Assembly: GCA_037179385.1 (NCBI GenBank)
Contig: CM074180.1
Coordinates: forward strand, 27,819,455 to 27,883,454
Source of the DNA: Holothuria scabra
Taxonomy: Eukaryota; Echinodermata; Holothuroidea; Aspidochirotida; Holothuriidae
Length of the DNA: 64,000 nucleotides
Direction of reading: 5' to 3'
Each line of letters starts with the position of its first letter. Within the stretch, counting starts at the first letter, position 1. Shown here piece after piece: positions 24,276 through 34,565 of this stretch. Position numbers and translations under genes: made by a program. The notes under the pieces are model-generated. The model had not been told where the DNA came from and ran no database searches. It saw only the letters and a list, made by a program, of their open reading frames with translations.

Positions 24276-24721
24276 TACAACAACTCTATATATAGCTATA
24301 CCGGTACTCTCTCCGTAACATTTTTGTCGCCTTGAAGAAGATGAACACGGAAAAAGTTTATAGTTACACACTCAAAATGTGTTAACTGATTTTTATTTAT
24401 CGTAAATGAGCATACATAGATATAATTGGACTAGATACACTAACAGCCACAAAGTACCATATGTACTAGTTTTAAACAATAAGAACCATAAAACACTTGT
24501 TGGAAAGTTACTTAACATCTATCTGTTCATAGGAACTCTACTCAGAGGGTACTGTGTTCCATTGCATATCAATTTAGGCATCAGTTATGGAAGATAATTG
24601 AATGTAATGTGAAAGAATATTTCCCAATATTCGTGCTTTCATTTCACTAGATTTTATTGTGACACACCTTACAAGCACAATATAAATGATGTCATTTAAG
24701 TGTGGAAACCATGAAGCACGA
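24276..24721. other. No recognisable feature
   Basis: AT-rich sequence between the interrupted MITE and a SINE. The 63-codon frame at 24,406-24,597 is unrecognised. Confidence 0.4.
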
Positions 24722-24985
24722 CGCAAATTAGGTTAGGTTCGGTGGAGTTTACGACCCAGTTTCCAACTAATTGGTTCAGGTCGAGCCGACCACGGCCTTT
24801 TTTCCAGTTGTGGCTCACTGGCTTATTTTTCCTACTTCATTGCTTATGCTGAGCACCAATCACAAAGGCAGTAGGTTTCGTTTTTAACGAATGCTTGGAA
24901 AGAAGTCTTCGTCATGGCCGGCTAGGACTAGAACTCCCGACCTCCCGACTGCAAGTTTGTTGCTCTAACCGCTTGACTATGCTCA
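24722..24985 (-). mobile_element. tRNA-derived SINE, copy A
   Basis: Read on the minus strand, the head has a pol III A-box-like TAGTCAAGCGGTTAGAGC and a B-box-like GAGTTCTAGTCC, with a tRNA-like anticodon loop around CTTGCAG. The body contains GCATAAGCAATGAAGTAGG, AAGCCAGTGAGCCACAACTG, GGCCGTGG and GGAAACTGGG. The body is shared with copy B (25,607) and with fragments at 37,980, 55,487 and 56,993. Confidence 0.8.
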
Positions 24986-25323
24986 GCTTAGCTACCATGC
25001 TCAGTTCAGCTTAGCTTCCGCCGTTTGTTGTCCACCAGGTGTACCGTACTGAATGGTAAAATGTTAAGGAAAAATTTCTAGTTGCCCAAAATTTAAACGA
25101 AAAAGATAAAAGAGAGTCTGATAAGAGAGACATTTGACTTCTAACACCCGACAACTCTTACATTTTAGTTTGCACAGAAGCTCAAAAGAGAAGTGTGACA
25201 TAGGTTCTTCGGTAGGCCTATTTTTTGTTTTCATGTCAATTAATTTGTTAGAGTTTTGGCTTCACCTTGTTATCTTCTGGTTTAATCTAGCGGTGCCCAT
25301 AGTCTATTTTTACCAGTTGAAGG

Positions 25324-25490
25324 CAGTGGCGTAGCCATGAGAGGGGGGTTGGGGGGTTGGGGGGGGGTGTCAGAACTCCCCCCATGACCCAACCTTGCAG
25401 ACTCTCTATCCTTAGACATTTCCCTCATGTCGTGCCCCCCATGACACTAAAACCCCTCCCCATGCATGACACAATCCTGGCTTCGCGCAT
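25324..25490. mobile_element. hAT-type MITE copy (right end degraded)
   Basis: Starts CAGTGGCGTAGCCATGAG and contains CATGACCCAACCTTGCAGA and CATGACACAATCCTGGCTTC, matching the elements at 7,552 and 61,265. The right tip has decayed, so no target duplication can be read. Interior G and C runs are long. Confidence 0.7.
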
Positions 25491-25606
25491 GGACTTTCAG
25501 GTCACTGGATTTTCCCTATTCTAGTGCTTATGCGGAGTGGCAGCAGGTTCCGTCCTTTCAAGTGTTTGGTATGCATCGGTGTTAATGCACCCGGACCTCT
25601 CACATG

Positions 25607-25862
25607 TGACCGCGTGTTTGGTCTAATGGTAAGAGCATCCGCCTCTCAATCGGAAAGCCCGGGTTCACTTCCCAGGTCGAGTCATACCAAAGACTAAAAA
25701 AGGAACCTACTGCTGTTGTGCGTGATGCTCCGCATAAGCAATGGAGTAGGGAAAACAAGCCAGTGAGCCACAACTGGAAAAAGGCCGTGGCCGGCTCGAC
25801 TTGAACCAATAGGCTGGAAACTGGGCCGTAAAACTCTATCTAACTGTATCTAACGGACCTCT
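25607..25862 (+). mobile_element. tRNA-derived SINE, copy B
   Basis: The head resembles a tRNA: A box TTTGGTCTAATGGTAAGAGC, an anticodon-arm region CCGCCTCTCAATCGG, B box GGGTTCACTTCC. The body matches copy A closely (GCATAAGCAATGGAGTAGGG, AAGCCAGTGAGCCACAACTG, GGCTGGAAACTGGGCCGTAA) but the heads differ. The head is not a functional tRNA gene because there is no acceptor-stem pairing or 3' terminator and it runs into the SINE body. Confidence 0.8.
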
Positions 25863-27853
25863 CATGTGGGAGGGGAGCCTCTGTTTCAGCTCCCTGCTCC
25901 ACCACTAGATCAAAAGCCAGGTCGTTTGGATTCCCTCCGCGTTTAGTGGGAAACGTCACGTGTCTTAATAAATAACCCAACTCCCGATTTGAAAAATCAC
26001 GAATCATAATGTCATTTCTTTTTAGCCATGAAAATAAAACATTTTAAACCTTTTGCCAGTAGTTGTGACGCTGAAGCGAGACACCCAACATATCATTAAA
26101 ATAATGTTCGCATGACCTTCCGGTCGTGATAATTCAACACCGCATTGTGAAGATTCAATTGGAGATAAAATTGTGACACTAATATGCGTCTTATACAGTT
26201 ATTTTGCACACCATACAAAAAATTTTCTCAACACTAAATAAGAAAAAAAAAATGTGCAGCAATTCATTGATCTCATATCGTTGTTACTATGCAAAGTTAG
26301 CAATTTGAAATAATCTTTGTATAGCAAATTATTGTTTGTATGGCCATACGAGAAAGGGAGTGCCACAAATATCTGGAACAGAGTGAGTAAATCGGGAGGA
26401 TATTTCGTTTTACGGGGGAGGACATTTTGACAGGTAAATTCTGTTGGGATTCGTAAAAATCATAGTCTCCCCCGAGCAAAAAAAAAGTCACCTACGGCCA
26501 TGATTGTTTGCATTTATACCAGATAAACCTCATACCTTGAGAAGCCATTTCTATCACATTAATGACGCACATGTAATCCATAAAGTATTTACCCTTTGTA
26601 AGGAATACCATATAACCTTGCATACCTTATATCGATCAAGATTTCTGACCTAAGTGTAGACGGAAGTGAGTTAGGATTTAGTGGCTGAGAACAGAGGTGA
26701 CCATCAGCAATAATATACAGAGGCGCAAACGTCCACATGCAAGAAGTAGGTTAGCATATAAATGGTACATATGTATTAAGCACACTATACGTGCACTTGA
26801 CAGTATGAATCAGTCTTACGTACTTGTGCTTCCCTCGACAAAAAAAGTGTATCAAAAAAGTTTTCCCACGATATGACTATCATGTGGTGCCCAAGTCAAC
26901 TAGAGCTGATGTATTGGTGGGATGTGGGAGGGGTAATATGTCCCCATCTAAATGTTCAGGTAGTCCCTTCCTCGTGCCTGTGGTCGCTGCACTTCATCAG
27001 GACAACTACTTGCCTTCTGACTCCCTCCATCTGTGTTAATACCAGAACACAAAGTTAAAGTCTGCAAATACAAGAAACTTGTTTAAGACAAATTAAAAAA
27101 TAGTCGAACTATATTGAAGCAGACAACTCCTGTTGCGGCCTGTAGTACCTCATATGATATGACCTGGAATTTTATGGAAATATTCGAGCTTGTATCACTG
27201 ATGTGAGTACCAAATAAAGTTGATGGAAATGAAGGAATGAATATCATTGAGGAATGTTTTTTTACATTACTGTTATAAGATTAACATCTTACACCAGAAA
27301 ACGCATAATGCGCATAAATGGCATAACAATATCCACATTACACAAACTTGGTAGAATTCATTTACTCCGGGCCTAGCGAGAAATGGGGAGTAAAATCATG
27401 TTGTAAACAGCTATAGCTAATAGGTAAAGGGGGTGTGAATATTAAGCGAAAAGGGGGTGGCCGAATAAAGAAAAACGCAAATGATGATGGATTTCCCCAT
27501 GGCCTACCGAAAAGAAAGGAGTGTATAATTCGTAACCTTATGTATTATGGCATATTACATGTCCATCAAGGCCTTAGACAGTCCTCCACACCCCTGATAG
27601 ACAGAGAAAGCCTTAATATCACCTTCTGGAGAATTTTTTTCGTTTTCTAGCATTTACGTTACAGATTAGTGACTGTGGGGCGTGCACCCGCCTGTATTGA
27701 GAGTGTGAATTTACTGACGTCTTATTCTTTGTACCCTCACTTATCCAGAACGAAAGGAAAAAAGCTTACAACGTTTACAATGGCTAATTTAGTAAATTCA
27801 AATTTGAAACTTTCAGTGGGGACCTGTCAAAGGTGACAAAACAAACCAACTAG
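25863..27853. other. No recognisable gene
   Basis: AT-rich. Frames such as 26,824-27,039 and 27,435-27,650 are unrecognised and lack splice support. Downstream (minus-strand) exons of the TRIM gene could lie here, but I could not identify any NHL or filamin exon. Confidence 0.35.
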
Positions 27854-28811
27854 CAGTGGCGTAGTTACTGGGGGGGGGGGGGCAAGCTGATACCAAGTTG
27901 GTACTGTTTGGGGTGAGAGGACTGGGCCTTTAAATATGGTCACCTTGTACTACACAGTCCCTTCGTTGTACACTTTGGGAATTCAGTGAAAGGATGTGAA
28001 AACTGACCAGTCACTAACGTAGACCCCCGGGGTTATATTGTCCTACAGGCTAGAAGCGGGAGGGGTTTAAACTATACCAATTTTACTCTGTGTACATAAC
28101 CATGGATGGGGCTGAAACAATCCATGGCTTACGATAAACTTAACGTTAATCTTGAAATTAGAATGAATGGGATCCATGGGCAAACTTACATTTTGTTACT
28201 AAAAATACGAAGTTATGCTTTATTAAAACGGATTTTACTTCCAAAGATAGCATATGTGGCACCAGATGGCATATAAGGACACCCAATTTTTCAAAAGTTT
28301 TCAAAGGGGAAGGATTGTCTCTGCAATGCCCCTCAGTGATGCCAATTTTTTTTATTCCTACAAATAGGCAAATTCTGCCAGTCAAATTCCAATTTTTACT
28401 TAAAAAGGTAGCCTCTGTATCCCATTGCTGGCACCCATTAAAGTAAAGACTGCAGGTTTAGATTCTCTTTACAAGCATGAATACGCAATTTTTGGCCATC
28501 TGAGGGGTCCGACTTTTCGAAATTGCCCCTGACCCCCTGAGAAATCATGCGTACGCCACTGCGTTAGTACATACAAATCAACCAGATATTGTTGACCAAA
28601 ATATTTAAACTAAGACTTGTTATTTCCAATTGCTTCCATATTATACATTAAGATTAAAATACAGGTAATATTACATAATGACATGGTAATGTTGTTAAAC
28701 TTGTGAATTTGGATATTTCACATGAAATACATACACTTTGACCGGGAAAAGTTTTGGGGAAAGTTCATACCTTTGCCCCCCCCCCCGTAAAATATCCTAG
28801 CTACGCCACTG
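27854..28811. mobile_element. hAT-type non-autonomous element with perfect 8-bp duplication
   Basis: Starts CAGTGGCGTAGTTACTGG and ends CCTAGCTACGCCACTG. The 8-mer CCAACTAG flanks both sides exactly (27,846-27,853 and 28,812-28,819), the hallmark of hAT insertion. The 958-bp body has no transposase frame. Its right part (about 28,551-28,811) matches 44,165-44,429. A TTAA-MITE end is embedded at 27,886-27,933. Confidence 0.9.
27886..27933. mobile_element. End of a TTAA-flanked MITE inside the hAT element
   Basis: TTGGTACTGTTTGGGGTGAG followed by AGGACTGGGCCTTTAA matches the ends of the elements at 52,907 and 55,718, with TTAA at 27,930-27,933. Only this terminal 48 bp is seen. Confidence 0.65.
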
Positions 28812-28867
28812 CCAACTAGAATACCCTTTCTCTGGAGCTTGTACTCCATGAAAATTAGTTCTGGCTT

Positions 28868-28975
28868 AGTCCTTGAACAGCCTGGACTCTATGCTACGTC
28901 CACTTTTTTTTACTCCATGGAGTGTACGGAGTAGGTCCTACCGTTAAGTGTAGTACACGGTCCTGTTCAAGGACT
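28868..28975 (-). mobile_element. Small MITE, copy 2 (108 bp)
   Basis: AGTCCTTGAAC to TTCAAGGACT, inverted relative to copy 1 at 21,020-21,126; the shared interior reads GTAGGTCCTACCGTTAAGTG here. It lies 57 bp beyond the hAT element. Confidence 0.8.
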
Positions 28976-29538
28976 ACTTCTGGCTGTGTCTTACTAGTCC
29001 TTTCAATTTTGAGAAGCTCTCAAAGTCATTATTTTACCTATTTAGTCGTAACATTGTTTTTTACTTGGACTTGTTCATTGTCAATATGTAAAACAATGAA
29101 TAATTTTTCTTGAAATAATATCCCATGAGCACATAATTGACAGGTTTTGGGAGATTTTGCCTAACCAATCTTTAAGTATTTATACAGAAGCACAATAGGA
29201 TAGAGAAATCAGCCGACTGCAAGAGGACAAAATCTTTTTCATCATATTTCAATTATTTGTATACAATTAGTGACGTAACCGAATCAGCATCATGGGCCTT
29301 CTCTTGAACATATACACAACGAAACTTTTTCAAAAAAGATATTCTACTTTCTCTTTGCTATATTTCTTAAAAATTTGGTCTGTCCTGTAGCACTACGACT
29401 AATGCTACCTTAGAGCTGGAAGTAAAAGGAGTTTAAAGTGGGTGGGGGGGGGGGGGGTGGCCTGCAATGCCACATTTTTCTGCAAAATCAAGGGGAGGGG
29501 GGGGGGGGATCTGGCTCCTGACCCGAAGCTTACCTTAC
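28976..29538. other. 3' side of the TRIM exon; G-run sequence
   Basis: Two long G runs near 29,443-29,456 and 29,496-29,507 lie just downstream (minus strand) of the TRIM frame. No poly(A) signal for the minus strand (TTTATT on plus) is close to the stop, which supports splicing to a further exon rather than termination here. Confidence 0.4.
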
Positions 29539-30687
29539 CTACTCACTTATAGTACCAAGGACATAATCAGGGGGAAACCTGAAATGGGTGTTTCGTTCAA
29601 ATTTCAGTGCACTTAAATCGGAGGGCACATTCACTATGGCGACTTGATTTAGGACTCTCCTCTCGCCCGACAACTTAACTTTGGAACGAAGTACTTCAGC
29701 GGGGGAGCATGTTTCAGCGAGGGCATTTTCTGCTAAGGAACACATGCCACGAAGTATATCGACAGCTCTTTGCAAACTGTTAATGTGCGCCGCCATTTCA
29801 CTCTCCTTTCCTTCCCGTCTTTTATGAAGTAATGACATCAACTCATTTTGTTCCTTATGGATACGCATGGTATATTCTCTGACTGTTTGTAGCAAGTCTT
29901 TCTGAGCGCGATCAGATCTTCTCTGCAAATCTTTAGCAATCTGAACTGTGGCTTCTATTGCAGTGGAAAATACGCATAACTTCCTTTTGCACTCGGACAA
30001 GACATTTTTGATTTGCTGACGTCCGCGCTCAGCCGCCTCGGTCATCGGAACGATGCGATGGGGAGACTTTGCGTGATCGGTATGAGCACAGTTTTGACAA
30101 AGAGACTGCTCACAAGCCTCGCAGTATACTGTTACGTATGTATCATCTTCATGGTTGGGACACAAGTTTGCTTTCTGACTTCGTTTCTCGGCTTTGTCAG
30201 CTTCGATGATATGTCTGCCAGCTGCTAACCAATCCTCAATCTCACGCATCACGTGGTGGCGAATGGCTTTAATCCTACGATGTGCATCGGTACAGTCCAC
30301 GCATAAAAATTCACAACAGTTTAGACACCTAGTGGACGCTTGCGCTCCACTTTCACAATTTGTACAAATATACTGAGACTGAGCACCTTCAGCTGTTACG
30401 TCGGTAGGATGATCATCGAGAGGTTTTTGAATAGAAGTCACCAAATCCAGTAAATTCGAAAAAACGAAATTATTCCTCAGATTTGACACGCCTTCGTCTT
30501 CCAGGCTTGTTTCTTCTCTGCACGTTGGGCATATTACTCCTTTCGTGCCGCGTGGAGCTATTTTCAGAAGACAATCTTCGCAAAATGTATGCAAACATTG
30601 AAGTACTTTCGGTCGCCTATAATTATCAAGACAAATAGTGCATTCGAGAAAGTCTCCAATTTTCTCTAGCAGGTTGGAAGAAGCCAT
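29539..30687 (-). CDS. TRIM-family protein: RING, two B-boxes, coiled coil (382 codons, may continue)
   Basis: RING finger at residues 16-56 with all eight ligands (C16, C19, C31, H33, C36, C39, C53, C56), so a likely E3 ubiquitin ligase. B-box 1 at about 106-150 (C108, C111, C121, C124, C129, C132) and B-box 2 at about 174-215 (C176, H179, C189, C192, C197, C200, H205). A charged, helical coiled coil follows at about 220-340, as in TRIM2/3/45/56-like proteins. The start ATG (30,687) has stops upstream and a TATA-like box 160 bp away. The frame ends in a TAG directly preceded by GTGAGT, so the exon may instead be spliced after ACTATAA to an NHL or filamin region not found here. No introns within. 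The gene is a typical cytoplasmic signalling or innate-immunity regulator; target unknown. Confidence 0.9.
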   Translation of the reverse strand: MASSNLLEKIGDFLECTICLDNYRRPKVLQCLHTFCEDCLLKIAPRGTKGVICPTCREETSLEDEGVSNLRNNFVFSNLLDLVTSIQKPLDDHPTDVTAEGAQSQYICTNCESGAQASTRCLNCCEFLCVDCTDAHRRIKAIRHHVMREIEDWLAAGRHIIEADKAEKRSQKANLCPNHEDDTYVTVYCEACEQSLCQNCAHTDHAKSPHRIVPMTEAAERGRQQIKNVLSECKRKLCVFSTAIEATVQIAKDLQRRSDRAQKDLLQTVREYTMRIHKEQNELMSLLHKRREGKESEMAAHINSLQRAVDILRGMCSLAENALAETCSPAEVLRSKVKLSGERRVLNQVAIVNVPSDLSALKFERNTHFRFPPDYVLGTISE

Positions 30688-30845
30688 ATTAAAATATCAC
30701 TTTCAAAGCGGTTCCTTGCTCTACACGATATCTCAACAGTGTCAGGAATGTAACGTATGCAGGTCTTGGAAGATCTCATGGGAGAAAATTCACATATTGC
30801 TTGAAAAAGCGGACGTAGCACTCCTTTGACTTTGCATGTTCCAGT

Positions 30846-30852
30846 CTTTATA
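30846..30852 (-). promoter_or_regulatory. TATA-like box of the TRIM gene
   Basis: On the minus strand TATAAAG occurs 159 bp upstream of the TRIM ATG, in the context TTTTGGTATAAAGACTGG. A start site about 25-30 bp downstream would give a 5' UTR near 130 nt. The placement is inference. Confidence 0.35.
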
Positions 30853-31714
30853 CCAAAATTCACTCAACTGGAGTTCATTTTAATAAGACATCATTTCTCT
30901 AACTTCTTCCGATTATTCCATTCAAAAAATCAACACAAATCTCAACATTTGATGCACTATTCAGTGAAACAAACGACTGACATCGCACATCCCGTCGTTG
31001 GGTAGGCTACAAGCACTGTTATAATTATGTTCTGCTAAAAAAAGCTTACCGTCTACGGCAGATGAATAATCGAACTCTTCCTTTGTATTCCTCCACACAG
31101 TGTACTCGAAGCAAACGGTGAAGTCACAACATTATGTTTCCTTCTTTTGTCTAAACAGTAAGTTAGGTTAGGTCCATAAAATGAATCATCGAAGGAAAAA
31201 AGGAAATTATCTTACTGAAACCTGGTCACGCGTTCAATGGTTACAAATATTGAATCCGAGATAGTGGTTGTGTTATTGAATGCCCCAGTCATAGTACTGT
31301 ACGAGCAGATTGCAATTAACACTCCCAACTCTTGTCTGCATCGGCGATACACGTGAAGTCGATCTCAGAGCACAGAGAGGAAGCGTACACACGTGAATAA
31401 ATTTCATTAATAATGCATCGCTCCGTCAGCCTAGACGGAGAATAATTTATGAAGACGCGCCAAAGAGTGCTTCGGGGAGAAAGATTCTACATTTAACTCT
31501 TAACGAGATTTTAACACGGTTAGTAAAAGACACTGAATGACAATTTCATTTGTACTTGGGTAATGATAGCAATGTTGTAGTTACACACACACAAATCTGC
31601 TTTTATTCCGTAATAGCCTTTAGGTTTCTTTCTATCAATGTCAGTACAGTTTGATATGCAAAGAGAACTACAGTGTTATATACGCACAAATATTAGGGAT
31701 ACAATATTTGCATT
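30853..31714. other. Upstream flank of the TRIM gene
   Basis: Probable promoter-proximal, non-coding DNA. It contains CACGTG words near 31,350 and 31,391 and is richer in GC than the surroundings between 31,320 and 31,470. No exon or repeat recognised. Confidence 0.4.
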
Positions 31715-31722
31715 AGGCCTGC

Positions 31723-34557
31723 CAGGGGTGGCGCCAGGATTTGCCCGACAGGGGGGGGGGGCCAAGCTCCCCGACAGGGGGGCCAGAATTTCAAGGCCCC
31801 GACAAAAACGATGTTATGTCCCGGTGGAACGTGACTTGACCTGTTGACAGAAATTGAGGCGCGCCGAGCGCGCCGAAATTTTGGGCTTTCTTTTTAACAA
31901 ATACTTAAAAATCTGGAGTTTTTGAAGTAAGAATTAAAAATTTTGTTAAAAATTTGGCTTTGTTGGTATTATAAAAATTTGGGGTGTTTATAGAAAAATC
32001 TGTCCTTCATAAGGGAAGAATCAAAAACGTTATATGGGCCACAGCTGAAATTCTTTTGGGGTTACGAATTAAATCGTACAAGACCTACGAACTAAGGCTT
32101 CGAGACGAAACTAGAAGTTTTTCCGGAAAGTTTTCGCCTTTTTTGAACGAATCTTTGAAAATTAAGAGCTTATTATAATGGAGAAATGTCGGACTTTAAT
32201 TTGGTTTTTTTGGTAAGGTTCTAATGAAAAATTTGGTTACTTTTATTGAGTGATATGCCTTTCAGGAGCAAAATTAGGTAGTATGCGGGTGATTAACAGA
32301 GTTGGCTTTGCTTATTTATTGCACGGAGTCTCCATCGAAATTGGAAAATTTTGCCACTTTTAACAATCTTAAGTTACTATTGGAGAAAAATTGTAATGTT
32401 ATGACAGTTTGGGGGTTTATGGAGGAATTTGACGTTCTCATTAGGAACATCAAGTAGGGGATGATATGTTGTATTGTTGAGGGTACTGAATATCATCATG
32501 CAGATTTAGACCCTCGGACCATATTGGAGCATTCTCCCAAGGAAAAAAATTGACTTCGCATATGTTTAAAGTTTTTTATTTTATTTATTGTCATAGGCGT
32601 ACGGGAGGAGGCAAAATTGCCCTTTTTCCGAAATACTATCTTTTCCGAGAGATTATCTTTGTAGGGCGCACAGAATTTTTTAAAAAATTGAGATCCCCGG
32701 ACGGCAGGAAATGGCATTTTCTGGGCTCGTAACTAGAACGGAAGAAGTCCTTTCTTTCAGATTTCTTTCGCAATAAAATTATTTTCACTTCATAATACTG
32801 CCCCAAAACGAAGAGTAATTTACAAACACGCGTTGTTCTGTTCAGTTATCTATTCGACTAAAACACTATATATGCAGAGTGCCAGGAGTGTACAGAAAAT
32901 TGTTAAAAAATTTAACCCCTAATATAGCCGGAATGGCATTTCCCAGACTTGTAACTAGAAATGAATCAGTCGCAGTTTTGAGCTTTCCTTAAAAATGAAA
33001 GTTTCACTTCAATAGAGCAAAAACCCCAGTTTGCTAATTATCAGAAAAGAACCAGATAAAAGGTACCGCTACAGTTAGATGTAATGGCCTTGCCTCTTTT
33101 CGGGGGGGGGGAGAGACTATGAAACGGAATTAAAAACATACTACAATGTTTTTGACTATATTAAGAATGTTCGTTGAATTCAATTGCAAGGTCCACTAAA
33201 TAGAAGAAATTTTTAACGAGGCTGCCCGAACTCCAGACTATAAATGGTTTAACTCCCAACGTATTTGAAAATATGTCACGTTACAAGGTTCCTTCAAATA
33301 AATTCCCAGTCAGATTTATGGGAAAATTTTTTCACACCACTGTTTATCATTATGTGTAGCTGAAAACGACATGGCCGATATTCATTACCTTTGTGAGAGT
33401 TCGGCTGTCGGAGCAGGCCAGATTGCAGACCGTTGGGTACTATACGCACATGAACAACCTCTCGTCTGTTTTTGTAAGGAAAATTCGGAATTGTGAGTTT
33501 TCTTGAAGAATATGGGGTGCGTTTACACTTGATCCGGATCTGATCGCCTGCGCGGGGTCTGATCCACTGCTCGATATCAAATTTGTAGTGTAAACGCAGA
33601 TCAGATCCGGATCTGATCGCCCGATTTTGATCCTAGTAAGGGGGGAGGATCAAACCCCGCGCAGGCGATCAAATCTGTAGTGTAAATGCTCGCCGGATCA
33701 ACGGTGAAGCAAGGTACGGTATGTATTGTACATGTACAGGGTCTATTTTTTGTTTACACTTTGGTGCGCACGCGCGTATGCCTGCATTTGGTAATTCGAC
33801 TTCCGCTAAAGCATGGAGGAGGATCAGAGTACGAGACAAGTGCAAATGCACCAGGATCAACCAATACACGTAATTCGATGCGCTGATAACATCGGGCGAT
33901 CAGACCCGGATCAAGTGTAAAAGCACCCATGGTCTACTAGTAAACAAGATCAAGAAGGTCGTCCGAGTGACTACAGACCCACATTTTTTATCGTGGATCT
34001 GAAGATGAAGGCTCCCCGACAAAATTGGATTTTCTCAAGAACAGGGGTGGGTAGCCCGTCCCCGAAGGAGGCATGACCTTGCGCGCACGGATTGAAGATG
34101 GGATGAGGGATAGAACAGCTAGTTAAACCGACCCAGATATGCATTACAATAGCGTTAAAAAGAAAAAAAAAATGTTCAAAAAGGAAAAAATCATGGTAAT
34201 CCATCCAGTTACTTCAGTCCTTTACGTTTTTCATGTGTGGTCCTCCCCGAAAAATCGCCGTCCTTCCCCGACGGGGGAAGAGATAGGACAAAGTACATAG
34301 AATGAGGTTTAACAGAGTTAAGAAGGGATTTAAAATCGATTTCGATACGTATTAAAATAGAATTACAAAACAAAAAAATGTTCTAGATCGCCCATCCAGT
34401 AACTTCAGTCATTGTGGGATTTTTCTTATTTTTTTTTTATTTTTTAGGCCTCCCCGACGAAACCGCCGACCTTCCCCGACGGGGGGGGGGGGGGGGGGTT
34501 GGCAGTGTTCCCCGACGGGGGGGGCATGGCCCCCGCCCCCCGCTGGCGCTACCCCTG
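31723..34557. mobile_element. 2.8-kb non-autonomous hAT-type element, perfect 8-bp duplication
   Basis: Starts CAGGGGTGGCGCCAGGA and ends CTGGCGCTACCCCTG. The 8-mer AGGCCTGC flanks both sides exactly (31,715-31,722 and 34,558-34,565). Subterminal CCCCGACGGGGGG words recur at both ends. No transposase frame is present; the longest frames are short and unrecognised, so movement would need a helper. A second MITE is nested at 33,512-33,930. The perfect duplication suggests a fairly recent insertion. Confidence 0.9.
33512..33930. mobile_element. MITE nested in the hAT element, 419 bp
   Basis: Left ATGGGGTGCGTTTACACTTG continues into ATCCGGATCTGATCG; the inverted right end reads ATGGGTGCTTTTACACTTGA then TCCGGGTCTGATCGCC. 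Inside, the words GATCCGGATCTGATCGCC and TGTAGTGTAAA recur, and CGCCTGCGCGGGG has an inverted partner CCCCGCGCAGGCG. It is therefore built from stacked inverted repeats. Confidence 0.85.
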
Positions 34558-34565
34558 AGGCCTGC

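Noticed and set aside
25607..25690. Possible functional tRNA gene
   Set aside because: Has A- and B-box-like sequences but no pairing acceptor stem and continues into the SINE body; the opposite-strand copy at 24.9 kb behaves the same.
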